NCBI GenBank assembly: GCA_017396695.1
Contig: JAFQLC010000003.1
Coordinates: forward strand, 90,464-154,463
Direction of reading: 5' to 3'
From: a bacterium
Lineage (GTDB): Bacteria > Cyanobacteriota > Vampirovibrionia > Gastranaerophilales > Gastranaerophilaceae
DNA: 64,000 nucleotides
Both the position numbers and the translations under genes were made by a program. Under the pieces are notes generated by a model. That model was not told the DNA's origin, searched no databases, and saw only the letters and a list, made by a program, of their open reading frames with translations. Below are positions 46,493 through 55,710 of this stretch, in pieces (within the stretch, counting starts at the first letter, position 1; each line of letters begins with the position of its first letter).

Positions 46493-47391
46493 TTTAAAAC
46501 CTCGCTCTTAAAATCATGAAATTGCCTGCTCGTAAGGTGCGCGTAAATTACATTATATGACCAAATAACAAAGAGCACCAAGAAAAAAGGCAAAAAGAAT
46601 AATATTAGAGCAGACGGTTTTCCTGTAAAAGAAAAAAGGAAATAACAAAATAAAAAACAAGCAAAAGTTATAAATAAAGAGCATTTATAAGCTCTTTCAC
46701 GACAATTAATTGACTTCTTTTCCAGAATTCCATGCAAAGCAATTGCGCAATCATTAGCTTCAATAGGTACAAATTTTTCATGAAAGAAAAAATGAAAAAA
46801 GAAAGGATGGGCATTTTTAGCAACAATAAATTTGCCCCCAGGAAAGAAATTCTCGCGACAAAAATCAAAAAAGTTACATAATAAGGGAAATGCTGGAAAA
46901 ATGAACGTCAAAAGTATATATGTAAATTTAATTATGGGTTTGCTGAATTGAGACACGATAGTCGGACTAGCCATAATAGCATATAGCCAAACAGCATTCA
47001 TCAAAACACAGAGAATAATAAATAAAGCAAAGTAAAATAATAAAGAAAAAGCAGAAGACCTGGGAACAATTATGCCTGAAAGCTTATTATTAATTACCTT
47101 AACAAGGTCATTTATACAAGTTTTGGTTTTAAAGGTGTCATTGCAAGCAAGCACAAACAAGATATTCTCACCTTTTTTAATTCTAGAAACAAGATAAACA
47201 AAACATGACAAAAGAAGAAGCATAAACAATACAGCATTTGTCTTCAAAACAATAGACACAAAAAATAAAGAAAATTTAACAAGGAGTAAGCATAGAAAAA
47301 ATAGAAGAAAATAATAAATTGTGTACGATAAGAAAACTTCTTTGCTAAAAACTGCCCAAGCAAAAGAATCATTTATATCATCAAGAACCAT
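46483..47391 (-). CDS. Multi-pass membrane protein of unknown function
   Basis: 302 residues from the ATG at 47391, which has GGAG upstream; earlier in-frame ATGs at 47403 and 47427 lack one. At least five to six hydrophobic segments (for example YYFLLFFLCLLLVKFSLFF, AVLFMLLLLSCFVYLVS, LFYFALFIILCVLMNAVWLY, ILFFLPFFLVLFVIW). A central Phe/His-rich stretch HPFFFHFFFHEKF is notable. No transporter or enzyme motif is apparent. It lies downstream of rph on the same strand. Confidence 0.7.
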   Translation of the reverse strand: MVLDDINDSFAWAVFSKEVFLSYTIYYFLLFFLCLLLVKFSLFFVSIVLKTNAVLFMLLLLSCFVYLVSRIKKGENILFVLACNDTFKTKTCINDLVKVINNKLSGIIVPRSSAFSLLFYFALFIILCVLMNAVWLYAIMASPTIVSQFSKPIIKFTYILLTFIFPAFPLLCNFFDFCRENFFPGGKFIVAKNAHPFFFHFFFHEKFVPIEANDCAIALHGILEKKSINCRERAYKCSLFITFACFLFCYFLFSFTGKPSALILFFLPFFLVLFVIWSYNVIYAHLTSRQFHDFKSEVLNSL

Positions 47392-47434
47392 AATTATCTC
47401 CATTACATTACAAACACAAAGTGACACGTTTGGA

Positions 47435-48129
47435 CTAATATCTAGAAATTATCTCTTCAATTCCTGCTTTGCAAAGTGAATAAATTTCATCTAATTGCTC
47501 TTTTGTAAAAGCCTCACCTTCGGCAGTTGTTTGAAATTCAACAATTTTACCAGAGCGAGTCATAACAACATTTGAATCAACTTGAGCGGTTGAATCTTCT
47601 GCGTAATTTAAATCAAGCACAACTTCGCCATCAACAATTCCAGCACTTACGGCACCTAATGGTTCAATAATTGGGTTTTCGGTGAGTGAACCATCTGCCA
47701 TTAATTTTTCAACAAGAATTTGAAGCGCCACAAACCCGCCACAAATTGAAGAAACTCTTGTGCCGCCGTCTGCTTGAATAACATCAGCGTCGATTGTGAT
47801 TGTTCTATCGCCGAGTTTTTTAAGGTCAACAACTGAGCGCAAACTTCTTCCGATTAACCTTTGAATTTCTTGTGTGCGACCTGAAATTTTCGTTCTTTCC
47901 CTTTGGCAACGAGTGCTAGTGGAAGACGGAAGAAGAGAATATTCAGCAGTCAACCAGCCGCCAACTTCATCTTTTGGCATCCATTTTGGTTTTACTTCTT
48001 CATATGAGGCACAAACAATAACTTTAGTATCACCAAATTCAACAAGAACTGAAGCTGGCGCATTTTTAGTAAAGTTTTTTGTAAATTTTATAGGGCGCAA
48101 TTCGTTATTTTTCTGCCGTCAAATCTCAT
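47435..48129 (-). CDS. rph: Ribonuclease PH with an apparent N-terminal frameshift
   Basis: The catalytic body is intact: GWLTAEYSLLPSSTSTRCQRE, GRTQEIQRLIGRSLRSVVD, IDADVIQADGGTR and GEAFTKEQLDEI. The canonical start lies at the ATG at 48129 with a strong GGAGGGGG site and reads MRFDGRK, the family's N-terminus. Six to seven codons later a run of five A shifts the frame and meets a stop. Adding one A restores NNELRPIKFTKNF, as expected. Either the assembly or read is one base short, or this copy is mutated. A TTG at 48100 could start a truncated protein of 221 residues without the DGR segment. The enzyme trims tRNA 3' ends with phosphate. Confidence 0.85.
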
Positions 48130-48157
48130 AAATATTCCCCCTCCAAATAAAATGCTC

Positions 48158-48175
48158 GCAGGGCTTGCGCCCTGC
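48158..48175. repeat. GC-rich hairpin between rph and ilvC
   Basis: GCAGGGC/GCCCTGC with a TTGC loop, flanked on both sides by CTCGC-type bases. It is a GC-rich island in AT-rich DNA. A T-rich stretch follows on the minus strand (TTTTATTT after GAGCA), so it may be the terminator of ilvC. Confidence 0.5.
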
Positions 48176-48207
48176 TCGCACAAATAAATATTGACTTAGT
48201 AGATAAA

Positions 48208-49233
48208 TTAGTTTTTATTTCTATCTACTATTTTTCTCTCTTTAATCCAAGAGAATAAAGAACGAAGTTTTGTACCAACTTTTTCTACTAAGTGTTCTTT
48301 ATTTTCTTCTCTTAAGCGATTAAAATTAGCACAACCAGAATTCATTTCGTTCAAAAATTCATCTGCAAATTTGCCACTTTGGATTTCAGATAAAATTTTC
48401 TTCATTTCGGCTTTTGTTGCATCAGTAATAACTCTTGGGCCACGAGTTAAGTCGCCATATTCAGCTGTGTTTGAAATAGAATATCTCATATCTGCAAGAC
48501 CACCTTCGTTGATTAAGTCAACAATGAGTTTCATTTCGTGTAAACATTCAAAGTATGCCATATATGGAGAATATCCCGCTTCAACCAGAGTTTCAAAACC
48601 TGCTTTAATTAGCGCTGCGCAACCACCACAAAGAACAGCTTGTTCACCGAATAAGTCAGTTTCTGTTTCTTCTTTGAAAGTTGTTTCTATAATACCTGCT
48701 CTGCCTGCACCAATTGCGCTTGCGTATGCAAGAGCAACTTCACGAGCATCGCCTGATGGGTTTTTTTCAACTGCGATTAAGCTTGGAACACCTTTTCCTG
48801 CTTGATATTCACTTCTAACTGTGTGTCCTGGTCCTTTTGGTGCAACCATGATTACGTTAACACCTTCAATTGGAACAATTTTTTTGAAGTGAATTGAAAA
48901 ACCATGAGAGAACATTAAATATTGACCTGCTCTCATATTTGGGGCAATTTGTTCTGCAAAAACTTTTCCTTGAATTTCATCAGGAATAAGAATTTGTACA
49001 ACATCTGCCCATTTAACAGCGTCTTCAATGCTCATAACTTTAAGTCCTTCTGCAGCAGCTTTTTTAGCACTTGCGCCGTCCGGTCTTAAACCAATTGCAA
49101 CATCAACGCCAGAATCTCTTAAATTATTAGATTGACCATAGCCTTGTGAGCCATAACCAATAACTGCAACTTTTTTGTTCATAATGTGGTTTGTGTCAAT
49201 GTCTTTGTCTAAGTAAATCTTTAATTCTTCCAT
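48208..49233 (-). CDS. ilvC: Ketol-acid reductoisomerase
   Basis: 341 residues from the ATG at 49233 with AAAGGAG upstream; 12 further codons are open. The Rossmann motif [20 protein letters not shown] (about 23-42) is followed by the loop [46 protein letters not shown] (metal-binding Asp and Glu) and the knotted C-terminal domain with [15 protein letters not shown]. It is a class I (short) enzyme in branched-chain amino acid synthesis. Its partner ilvD is at the other end of the window. Confidence 0.96.
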   Translation of the reverse strand: MEELKIYLDKDIDTNHIMNKKVAVIGYGSQGYGQSNNLRDSGVDVAIGLRPDGASAKKAAAEGLKVMSIEDAVKWADVVQILIPDEIQGKVFAEQIAPNMRAGQYLMFSHGFSIHFKKIVPIEGVNVIMVAPKGPGHTVRSEYQAGKGVPSLIAVEKNPSGDAREVALAYASAIGAGRAGIIETTFKEETETDLFGEQAVLCGGCAALIKAGFETLVEAGYSPYMAYFECLHEMKLIVDLINEGGLADMRYSISNTAEYGDLTRGPRVITDATKAEMKKILSEIQSGKFADEFLNEMNSGCANFNRLREENKEHLVEKVGTKLRSLFSWIKERKIVDRNKN

Positions 49234-49350
49234 TTGTGTCTCCTTTCGAATTATAACCAATTGTAACATAATTTAAATTAAATGGGCAATTTTTCAAGCA
49301 GAAAATACTTATTAAATACATAGGAAGTTTTTATTAAATACGGGAAGAAT

Positions 49351-49833
49351 ATGGGTTTTAAAAAAGTTATTGGAAAAATATTCCAAGCAATTACGAATTT
49401 GGAAGAAAAAATCGAATTTAACCAAAGATTTACACAATCTGAAATCAATGAAATTTTATCAAACTCTAAGGCGGAAAATATGCGCTACTTGGTAGATTTG
49501 CTTAAAATCCAAAATATCAGCGCTTTTGATGTTTCATACATTTTATCTCTTGATAATTTAAGCGAATCAAAAGTTGAAACTATTGTGCAAGCCTCAAAAC
49601 TATATTCATCCGAAGAATTTACATCACAAGGTCAAACATTCTCAGATTTTATCTCAAAAGTTTGCGCAAATTTAGATATGCTCAATTCATCTAATATTGA
49701 TTATTTCAAAGAATTAGCACTTTTAAGAAACGAATTATATGATTTTACAGCACTCCTTAAAAATCCAACACAAATTCTCCAAAAAGCTCAACATAAAGAG
49801 AATTTTGGATTCGTTAGAATTTTAGTTGATTAA
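49351..49833 (+). CDS. Hypothetical helical protein
   Basis: 160 residues, predicted mostly helical, polar, with no signal peptide or membrane helix. It begins MGFKKVIGKIFQAITNLEEK and ends KENFGFVRILVD. The gene diverges from ilvC and is convergent with glyA. A GGAAG sequence is seven bases before the ATG. I do not recognise the family. Confidence 0.65.
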   Translation: MGFKKVIGKIFQAITNLEEKIEFNQRFTQSEINEILSNSKAENMRYLVDLLKIQNISAFDVSYILSLDNLSESKVETIVQASKLYSSEEFTSQGQTFSDFISKVCANLDMLNSSNIDYFKELALLRNELYDFTALLKNPTQILQKAQHKENFGFVRILVD

Positions 49834-49841
49834 TTGTCAAA

Positions 49842-51080
49842 TTAAACAATATCAGGATAGAGTGGAAAATCTTTGCAAAGTTTTAAACTTCTTGCACGAA
49901 GGTTTTCTTTTGTATCACGTTCTAATATTCCATCAGCAATAATTTTTCCAATTTCAACCATTTGTTCTTCACTAAAACCTCTTGTTGTTGCAGCAGGAGT
50001 GCCAATTCTTACACCTGATGTTACAAAAGGACTTTGTGGGTCATTTGGAACAGTGTTTTTGTTTGCAGTAATGCCAATTTCTTCAAGCATGTTTGCAACA
50101 TCTTTACCTGTTTTTCCTAATTTTCTAAGGTCAAGTGTCATCAAGTGGTTTTCAGTTTTACCACCAACAATATCCACACCTTCGGCAATTAATGTTTTTG
50201 CAAGCGCGTCAGCATTTGATACAACTTGCTTAGCCCAAGCTTTGAAATCATCGCTTAGCGCTTCTTTTAGTGCAATTGCTTTTGCTGCAATAATATGTTC
50301 TAATGGCCCACCTTGAACCCCTGGGAACACTGCTTTATCAATTCCCATTGCGTGCTCTTCTTTGCACATAATAATTCCGCCACGAGGGCCTCTTAGAGTT
50401 TTATGAGTTGTTGTTGTGACAAAATCCGCATAAGGAACAGGGCTTGGGTGAACCCCACCTGCAATAAGACCCGCAATGTGCGCTATATCTACCATTAAAT
50501 ATGCGCCAACTTTATCTGCAATTTCCTTAAACCTTTTGAAATCTATAACTCTAGGATAGTTACTTGCACCCGCAATAATTAATTTTGGTTTTTCGGCTAT
50601 TGCAAGTTCCTCTAATGCGTCGTAGTCAATTACGCCGTCTTCATTTACGCCATATGAAACAATGTCAAAATATAAACCAGAGAAGTTTACAGGTGAACCA
50701 TGAGTTAAGTGTCCGCCATTTGATAAATCCATTCCCATAACTTTGTCGCCAGGTTTAACGGCATATAAGAAAACCGCCATGTTTGCTTGCGCCCCAGAGT
50801 GAGGTTGAACGTTAGCATGTTCACAACCAAATAATTCTTTACAACGGTTTTGTGCCATTTCTTCAATTTTATCAACATTATCGCAACCGTTATAAAATCT
50901 TTTGTAAGGTTTTCCTTCTGCATATTTATTTGTTAAAACACTGCCAGAGGCCGCCATAACCGCAGGCGAAGTGAAATTTTCTGACGCAATTAATTCTATT
51001 GTTTCTTGTTGTCTTTTAAGTTCAAGCTCTATATATTTTGCAACTTCTTTATCTGTTTTTCTAATTAATTCAAGTTCCAT
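49842..51080 (-). CDS. glyA: Serine hydroxymethyltransferase
   Basis: 412 residues. Family segments: [18 protein letters not shown] (about 35), [28 protein letters not shown], the PLP-lysine region [14 protein letters not shown] (about 225-238), [11 protein letters not shown] and [13 protein letters not shown]. It interconverts serine and glycine and makes methylene-THF, the substrate of MetF. Monocistronic, with a short gap to the divergent phage-like cassette. Confidence 0.97.
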   Translation of the reverse strand: MELELIRKTDKEVAKYIELELKRQQETIELIASENFTSPAVMAASGSVLTNKYAEGKPYKRFYNGCDNVDKIEEMAQNRCKELFGCEHANVQPHSGAQANMAVFLYAVKPGDKVMGMDLSNGGHLTHGSPVNFSGLYFDIVSYGVNEDGVIDYDALEELAIAEKPKLIIAGASNYPRVIDFKRFKEIADKVGAYLMVDIAHIAGLIAGGVHPSPVPYADFVTTTTHKTLRGPRGGIIMCKEEHAMGIDKAVFPGVQGGPLEHIIAAKAIALKEALSDDFKAWAKQVVSNADALAKTLIAEGVDIVGGKTENHLMTLDLRKLGKTGKDVANMLEEIGITANKNTVPNDPQSPFVTSGVRIGTPAATTRGFSEEQMVEIGKIIADGILERDTKENLRARSLKLCKDFPLYPDIV

Positions 51081-51146
51081 TACCTACTCCTCATATATTC
51101 TTTTCTCAATTATAACAGTATCAAAACAAAGTGCAATTTGTAAATT

Positions 51147-51176
51147 TAGGTATTTCTACCTAAGCAATTTTACGTA
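51147..51176 (+). promoter_or_regulatory. Three-half-site cis element upstream of the second tail-fibre cassette
   Basis: TAGGTA (51147), TACCTA (51157) and TACGTA (51171) have the same 10- and 14-base spacing as the element at 24509. The first two form a perfect 7-bp inverted repeat TTAGGTA/TACCTAA with a 4-base gap. TATACT overlaps the third site and could be the -10 box. It ends 49 bases before the ATG at 51226. Confidence 0.65.
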
Positions 51177-51225
51177 TACTTTTGCAATATTAATTTACAT
51201 ATCCTTGAAGTCAAAAGGAGGATAT

Positions 51226-51585
51226 ATGTTTGAATTTAACGAAAAAAACTTTTTGATTAGGGGAAGAAGAGGAGATAGCGCAAGGTTTATTTTAAATTTC
51301 TCAAGCCCTGTTGATGAATATTGTATTCATTTTTTTATAAATAAAAACATTGGAGATAAAAATCCAATAATTGAGAAAAAAATTCTTAACCCGCCAACAA
51401 AAACTGTTGCTATTGAGCTCACAAGTAAAGACACAGAAAAGCTTGAATGTCCAAACTTTGGTTTTGAACTTTATTTTTGGGGAGTAAAAATCCATAAAGG
51501 AGAAAACTTCACCCAAACAATAATCCCAGAAAAGTTCAAAAATCTGCCACAAATGCACATATACCCAAGCATTGGAGAGGTGTAA
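51226..51585 (+). CDS. Small phage-tail-module protein
   Basis: 119 residues from the ATG at 51226, fixed by AAAAGGAGG. It begins MFEFNEKNFLIRGRRGDSA and contains VAIELTSKDTEKLECPNFGF (about 64-83), in the style of short beta-rich baseplate or fibre-adaptor proteins encoded before phage tail fibres. No precise family identified. First gene of a four-gene cassette (51226-53441) with junctions of 1, 10 and 0 bases. Confidence 0.65.
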   Translation: MFEFNEKNFLIRGRRGDSARFILNFSSPVDEYCIHFFINKNIGDKNPIIEKKILNPPTKTVAIELTSKDTEKLECPNFGFELYFWGVKIHKGENFTQTIIPEKFKNLPQMHIYPSIGEV

Positions 51586-51586
51586 T

Positions 51587-52576
51587 ATGGAAGAGAATAT
51601 TAAAGAAATAGAAATTCAAGTTTCAATTAATCACGATATTAACGAAGCAAGCTTTATTCTTGCGCCAAAATCTGCGCAAAATATGAATGAAATTTATGCG
51701 GCTCATTTGGAAGAAAAAATTGGAAGTGAAATAAAAAGATACAAAGAAGATGTTGAGTGCGCATTGGATATTGTAAGAAATTCAGAAAAAAAGATTAATG
51801 AATTTGAGGCAACAATTGAAGAATCTAAATCTAGGTCTGAAACAGCGGAAGAAAAAGTTGCAGAAATTGAAAATTCATTAACTAATTATGCAAAAAATAG
51901 CTTAGAAAACATAACAGAAGAAGCTAAAGAAAAATTTGATTCAAAAGTGAACAAAGCGGGTGACACAATGACTGGTAATCTAAAAATTACAAGAAATTCG
52001 ACACCTGTATTAGAGCAACAAAACGCAAGTGATGATAGAGATGTAGCTCCTTCCACAAGTGCAGGTACTAATTATATTAGACTGACAGACAAAAATAATA
52101 ATGTAATAGCGCAATTCGCTAATGAGAGATTAATAGATGGTAGAAATGCAGCAAAACTGCAAGCGTTTGGCAAAGGTGGTTCAAATGCACCAGCAATAAG
52201 AGTTCATGCTTATGCAGACGGCAGACAAGGTTGTAGTTTTCCAATGTGCACCACGAAACCAACGACAACATCAAGCGCAAGAAATGACCTTGTTGCAGCG
52301 GTTACTCAAAACTATCTAAACGGCTCTTCTTGGTATTGTGTTTTGTCTGATGGGCTTTGTATTCAGGGCGGTGCAACAACAAACGGCGGAAATATAACCC
52401 AGACAATAACATTCCTAAAAGCATATACTAGCACACCAACTGTAATAGTAGCACCTGCAAGCACAACAGCGACATCGAATTACAATAACATATTGCTATC
52501 AGTTGAAAACACATCTTTTCAAATACAAACAAGGCATGCTTGGGGCGGTTGGGTAGCATTTGGTTATATTAACTAA
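51587..52576 (+). CDS. Phage tail-fibre protein
   Basis: 329 residues from the ATG at 51587 (GGAGAGG site). A short N-terminal head domain, a coiled coil (about 45-120), the tail-fibre repeat KVNKAGDTMTGNLKI (about 123-137), then a fibre ending in the gp53-like tip: SSWYCVLSDGLCIQGG, TPTVIVAPA and HAWGGWVAFGYIN. The tip matches the receptor-binding end of many siphophage and prophage fibres. It should bind a host-surface ligand. No head or lysis genes lie near. Confidence 0.85.
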   Translation: MEENIKEIEIQVSINHDINEASFILAPKSAQNMNEIYAAHLEEKIGSEIKRYKEDVECALDIVRNSEKKINEFEATIEESKSRSETAEEKVAEIENSLTNYAKNSLENITEEAKEKFDSKVNKAGDTMTGNLKITRNSTPVLEQQNASDDRDVAPSTSAGTNYIRLTDKNNNVIAQFANERLIDGRNAAKLQAFGKGGSNAPAIRVHAYADGRQGCSFPMCTTKPTTTSSARNDLVAAVTQNYLNGSSWYCVLSDGLCIQGGATTNGGNITQTITFLKAYTSTPTVIVAPASTTATSNYNNILLSVENTSFQIQTRHAWGGWVAFGYIN

Positions 52577-52586
52577 GGAGTAAAAT

Positions 52587-53000
52587 ATGGAAATAAAAGC
52601 AACATTAAATAAACCATACACAGAAGAAGAAGGCATTGAGTTTATTGTGGAATACAGTCACAATCAAGGCTTAGTAATTGAAGAAACAGAAGATGAGCTT
52701 CAAGCACTTGGTTACACAGAAGAAGAACTTGCGCAATTTGAGCGTGAGAGAATTGCAAAACTCAAACTCACAAAAAGAGAGGTGTTTTTAGGCTTATTCC
52801 AAGCAAAAGGAATTACACCCGATATGATTAAAGCGCAAATAACTGACCCTCAGGCTCTAATTGAGTTTGAATATGCAAATGATTATTATAGGGGAAATCC
52901 TTTGATTGATATTATCGGGGCACAACTTGGAATTACTAGCGAGCAACTCGATAAGTTTTTTGAAACTAATGATTATAAAACACTTTTAGATGAGGTATAG
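52587..53000 (+). CDS. Small protein of the tail-fibre cassette, possible assembly chaperone
   Basis: 137 residues, acidic and helical: ETEDELQALGYTEEELAQFE is followed by KLKLTKREVFLGLFQAKGIT and ITDPQALIEFEYANDYYRGN. RBS AAGGAG sits before the ATG. Phage tail modules often carry a small gene after the fibre that assists assembly; this position fits, but the family is unknown. It abuts the next gene (TAGATG). Confidence 0.7.
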   Translation: MEIKATLNKPYTEEEGIEFIVEYSHNQGLVIEETEDELQALGYTEEELAQFERERIAKLKLTKREVFLGLFQAKGITPDMIKAQITDPQALIEFEYANDYYRGNPLIDIIGAQLGITSEQLDKFFETNDYKTLLDEV

Positions 53001-53441
53001 ATGATATTTTCTAAAGGTGAAATCAAAATAACAACAGATACTGTTCCTTTTGTTTGCGCAAGAACAATCCTTCCAATTCACACAAAAGAAGAAAAGAAAG
53101 AAATTTCAAAAAAGCCATACTTGAACAAAAGAAATATAACATTTTTCATTGACGCAGGTGGGGAAGAATACTTGTTATTTTTCCCCGAAGGCTATTTGTG
53201 GGATGGAGCAAGTATTCCTTTCGGTTTTAGGTGGATAATTGGGGCTAAAGGGAACCCTAAATTTTTAATTCCTTCAATGGTGCATGATAAAATGTGCGAA
53301 TGTCATTATCTAATTGGAAACAATAGGAATTTATCGAGCAAAATATTTAAAGAATTACTTATTGCATGTGGTGCAAGCAAATTAAAAGCGAATATTATGT
53401 ATTTAGCAGTCGATAATTTTCAGCGAACTCAAGGGTGGTAA
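53001..53441 (+). CDS. DUF1353-type phage-associated protein
   Basis: 146 residues. YLWDGASIPFGFRWIIG and FLIPSMVHDKMCE are the core signature of the DUF1353 family found in phages and prophages. Conserved His and Asp in that segment suggest a small enzyme, but the activity is not established. Last gene of the cassette. Together with the fibre, it marks phage ancestry. Confidence 0.8.
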   Translation: MIFSKGEIKITTDTVPFVCARTILPIHTKEEKKEISKKPYLNKRNITFFIDAGGEEYLLFFPEGYLWDGASIPFGFRWIIGAKGNPKFLIPSMVHDKMCECHYLIGNNRNLSSKIFKELLIACGASKLKANIMYLAVDNFQRTQGW

Positions 53442-53495
53442 AAAATAATTTTAAAATAGGATTATCAAACATAAAAAATATTATATTATTAATTT

Positions 53496-54362
53496 ATGAG
53501 AAAATTAATAAATAAATACTTTTTTATTACGCTTGGCGCAATCATTGTAGGGCTCACAATTGAAGGATTCTTAGTTCCAAACAAAATCATTGACGGTGGA
53601 ATACTGGGCATTTCAATCATGACCGCCTATGTTTGCGAAACCATTTTAAAATTACCAATAAGCCTTGGTGTTTTCACTTTTGCACTTAATTTTCCCTTCC
53701 TTATTCTGGCATTCAAAAGAATGGGGGGAAGATTTATTTTTGCAGCCTTGTATGCGGTCAGCATAATGTCAGTTACGATTTATGCCGCAGAACATATAGA
53801 TGGATTTTCAAAATTCACGAACGCACCAATACTTGCAGCGCTTTTTGGCGGAATATTTTTAGGAGCAGGCGTCGGGCTTGTTCTCAAAAACTTTGCATGT
53901 CTTGATGGAACAGAAGTTCTTGCCATAATGTTAACCAAAAAAACAGGTTACTCGATTGGCGAAATCATAATGTTTATAAATATATTTATTTTCATTATTG
54001 CAGGCTTTGTATATAGCCCCGACCACGCAATGTATTCAATTCTCGCATATTATTTTGCATACAAAACAATGGATGCGGTAATTGAAGGGCTAAATGAATC
54101 GAGAGCTGTTTGGGTAATATCAAATTCCTATCGAGATATAGGAGATAGGATTATAAAAGAATTTGACACATCAGTTACATACATCCCAGCTTTTGGTGGT
54201 TATTCAAATAAAGAAAAAATGATTTTATACTGCATAACTTCAAGAATTGAAATTGGAAAACTAAAAGAATTAATTAAAGAAATGGACCCAGCAGCTTTTA
54301 TTTCGGTTGAAAATGTCCACGAAGTTGAAGGCGTTAGAATTAAAAAGAAAAAACATATATAA
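53496..54362 (+). CDS. YitT-family membrane protein (DUF161 and DUF2179)
   Basis: 288 residues. Five to six membrane helices (about 5-180) start FFITLGAIIVGLTIEGFLVP, with PNKIIDGGILGISIM and LKNFACLDGTEVLAIMLTKK. The C-terminal cytoplasmic domain (about 200-280, DUF2179) contains SVTYIPAFGGYSNKEKMILY. Function is unassigned; a transport role is often proposed. It lies between the phage-like cassette and the calcium-repeat gene. Confidence 0.9.
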   Translation: MRKLINKYFFITLGAIIVGLTIEGFLVPNKIIDGGILGISIMTAYVCETILKLPISLGVFTFALNFPFLILAFKRMGGRFIFAALYAVSIMSVTIYAAEHIDGFSKFTNAPILAALFGGIFLGAGVGLVLKNFACLDGTEVLAIMLTKKTGYSIGEIIMFINIFIFIIAGFVYSPDHAMYSILAYYFAYKTMDAVIEGLNESRAVWVISNSYRDIGDRIIKEFDTSVTYIPAFGGYSNKEKMILYCITSRIEIGKLKELIKEMDPAAFISVENVHEVEGVRIKKKKHI

Positions 54363-54366
54363 ACAC

Positions 54367-54393
54367 ATGAGCACCTACAAAATAGGTGCTCAT
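54367..54393. terminator. Hairpin between convergent yitT-like and calcium-repeat genes
   Basis: A perfect 11-bp stem, ATGAGCACCTA/TAGGTGCTCAT, with a 5-base loop. It lies in the 46-base gap between convergent genes. There is no long T run, so strength is uncertain. Confidence 0.6.
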
Positions 54394-54408
54394 CTTATAA
54401 TTCAAAAA

Positions 54409-55551
54409 TTATTTTTTATTAATCTCGGTTCTTGTAACATTTTGATTGCCATTTTCATCGTATTCGTAGGTTAACTTTGAATCAAGCTTGCCATCTAAAT
54501 CTTCATCAAAGAAAGCCTCTTTCATTCTCATTTGCGAGTCGTAGTTAAACATGCCTGCAGCATCAAATTTACCGTCGTCATTTTTATCAAACTGCGCCAA
54601 TGTAGTAACTGAGCCATCAGCATTATACGAGTACGAAGTTATGGAGTCATAATTTCCGTCTCCGTCTGAATCGATGCTTTGCAAAAGTGGATTTCCGCTC
54701 TTATCAAACGAAGTGGTTGTTAAATTGTCTGCAATTCCATCACCATTGCTATCAAATTGCGTTTCCATTACGTGCGAACCATCATCAGCATAGCTTGAAT
54801 ATGAAATTTTAGTATCTGTTGTATTTCCTGCCTCATCAAGGTTTTCAACCATATTATAGGCAATATTACCCTTGTCATCAAAAATATTTTGAACAACTTG
54901 GTCAAGTTTGCCATCTTCATTTTTATCGTACACAGTAAACTGCTCAAGAGTATTATTATTTCCGTCAAAAGTTGTTGTCTGAACGCCGTCTTTAACAGAA
55001 TTGCCGTTCGCATCAAGTCTTTCTTGGAGTGTTTGAGTTAAAAGATTGCCATTTTGGTCATACTTAAAATTCAAATTCAAGTCTTGAACGCCGTCAGCGC
55101 CATAATCCCAAGACTCATAAAGTGCTTTGCCATCAGAATCTGTAACACGGCTACCATTATCCATAACGCCGTCAGCATTAATATCTAATTCGCCAGTTTC
55201 AACTTTGTTTCCCATGAGTGCATATAAGAAATTTTTAAGTTCATTAAAACTACTTTTGGTTAAATTTTTATGAAATTCTTGGTTGTTACCCTCTGCCCAA
55301 TTAACAAGTTCTGTGTCAGTAATTACACCGTCACCAGCTTTTCCATCTTCACCTTTATCAATGTGTGAAATAAAATTTGTGATTTCAACATTGTCAATTT
55401 CACCATTTTTAGCACCATCGAGACTAATATATTGCTCATTATTTTGCAAATGCGCAAAAACATTTTTATATTTTTCTTGATTATTTGCATCAAGGAAAAA
55501 ATTTCCATTCGCATTAAAACTAGCAGCATTAAATTTGATACCATCAACCAT
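54409..55551 (-). CDS. Putative secreted calcium-binding repeat protein under a sigma-28 promoter
   Basis: 380 residues. The N-terminal part (1-120) contains EF-hand-like acidic loops (for example DKGEDGKAGDGVITDTE). The rest is an array of Asp-rich DxDGDG-type calcium motifs (DSNGDGIADN, DSDGDGNYDS, DKNDDGKFDA) alternating with Tyr/Asn beta segments such as YEYDENGNQN. Start MVDGIKFNAASFNANGNF; no classical signal peptide. RBS AAGGATA. A sigma-28 promoter lies 36 bases upstream of the ATG. Possibly exported by the flagellar or another non-Sec route; that is inference. Confidence 0.8.
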   Translation of the reverse strand: MVDGIKFNAASFNANGNFFLDANNQEKYKNVFAHLQNNEQYISLDGAKNGEIDNVEITNFISHIDKGEDGKAGDGVITDTELVNWAEGNNQEFHKNLTKSSFNELKNFLYALMGNKVETGELDINADGVMDNGSRVTDSDGKALYESWDYGADGVQDLNLNFKYDQNGNLLTQTLQERLDANGNSVKDGVQTTTFDGNNNTLEQFTVYDKNEDGKLDQVVQNIFDDKGNIAYNMVENLDEAGNTTDTKISYSSYADDGSHVMETQFDSNGDGIADNLTTTSFDKSGNPLLQSIDSDGDGNYDSITSYSYNADGSVTTLAQFDKNDDGKFDAAGMFNYDSQMRMKEAFFDEDLDGKLDSKLTYEYDENGNQNVTRTEINKK

Positions 55552-55587
55552 ATCACTATATCCTTGTTAAACTAGCACGATAGAAAA

Positions 55588-55614
55588 ACTATCGACATCA
55601 TTTAGGGAAACTTT
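55588..55614 (-). promoter_or_regulatory. Sigma-28 (FliA-type) promoter of the calcium-repeat gene
   Basis: On the minus strand TAAAGTTT (55607-55614), 11 bases, then GTCGATAG (55588-55595). The -35 matches the FliA consensus exactly, the -10 at six of eight positions. The inverted repeat CGATAG/CTATCG with a 5-base gap overlaps the -10 and may be an operator. Confidence 0.75.
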
Positions 55615-55649
55615 AGTGTACGGAAAACAATTTTTTACAAAAATTAATA

Positions 55650-55686
55650 AATAAAAATATCGGGAAACCAATTAAGATTTCCCGAT
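55650..55686 (-). terminator. Terminator of the TolC-type gene
   Basis: On the minus strand ATCGGGAAA/TTTCCCGAT (9 bp) with a 10-base loop is followed by ATTTTTATTT. Confidence 0.8.
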
Positions 55687-55710
55687 AAATTTTATCTCCT
55701 CTAAACTTCC

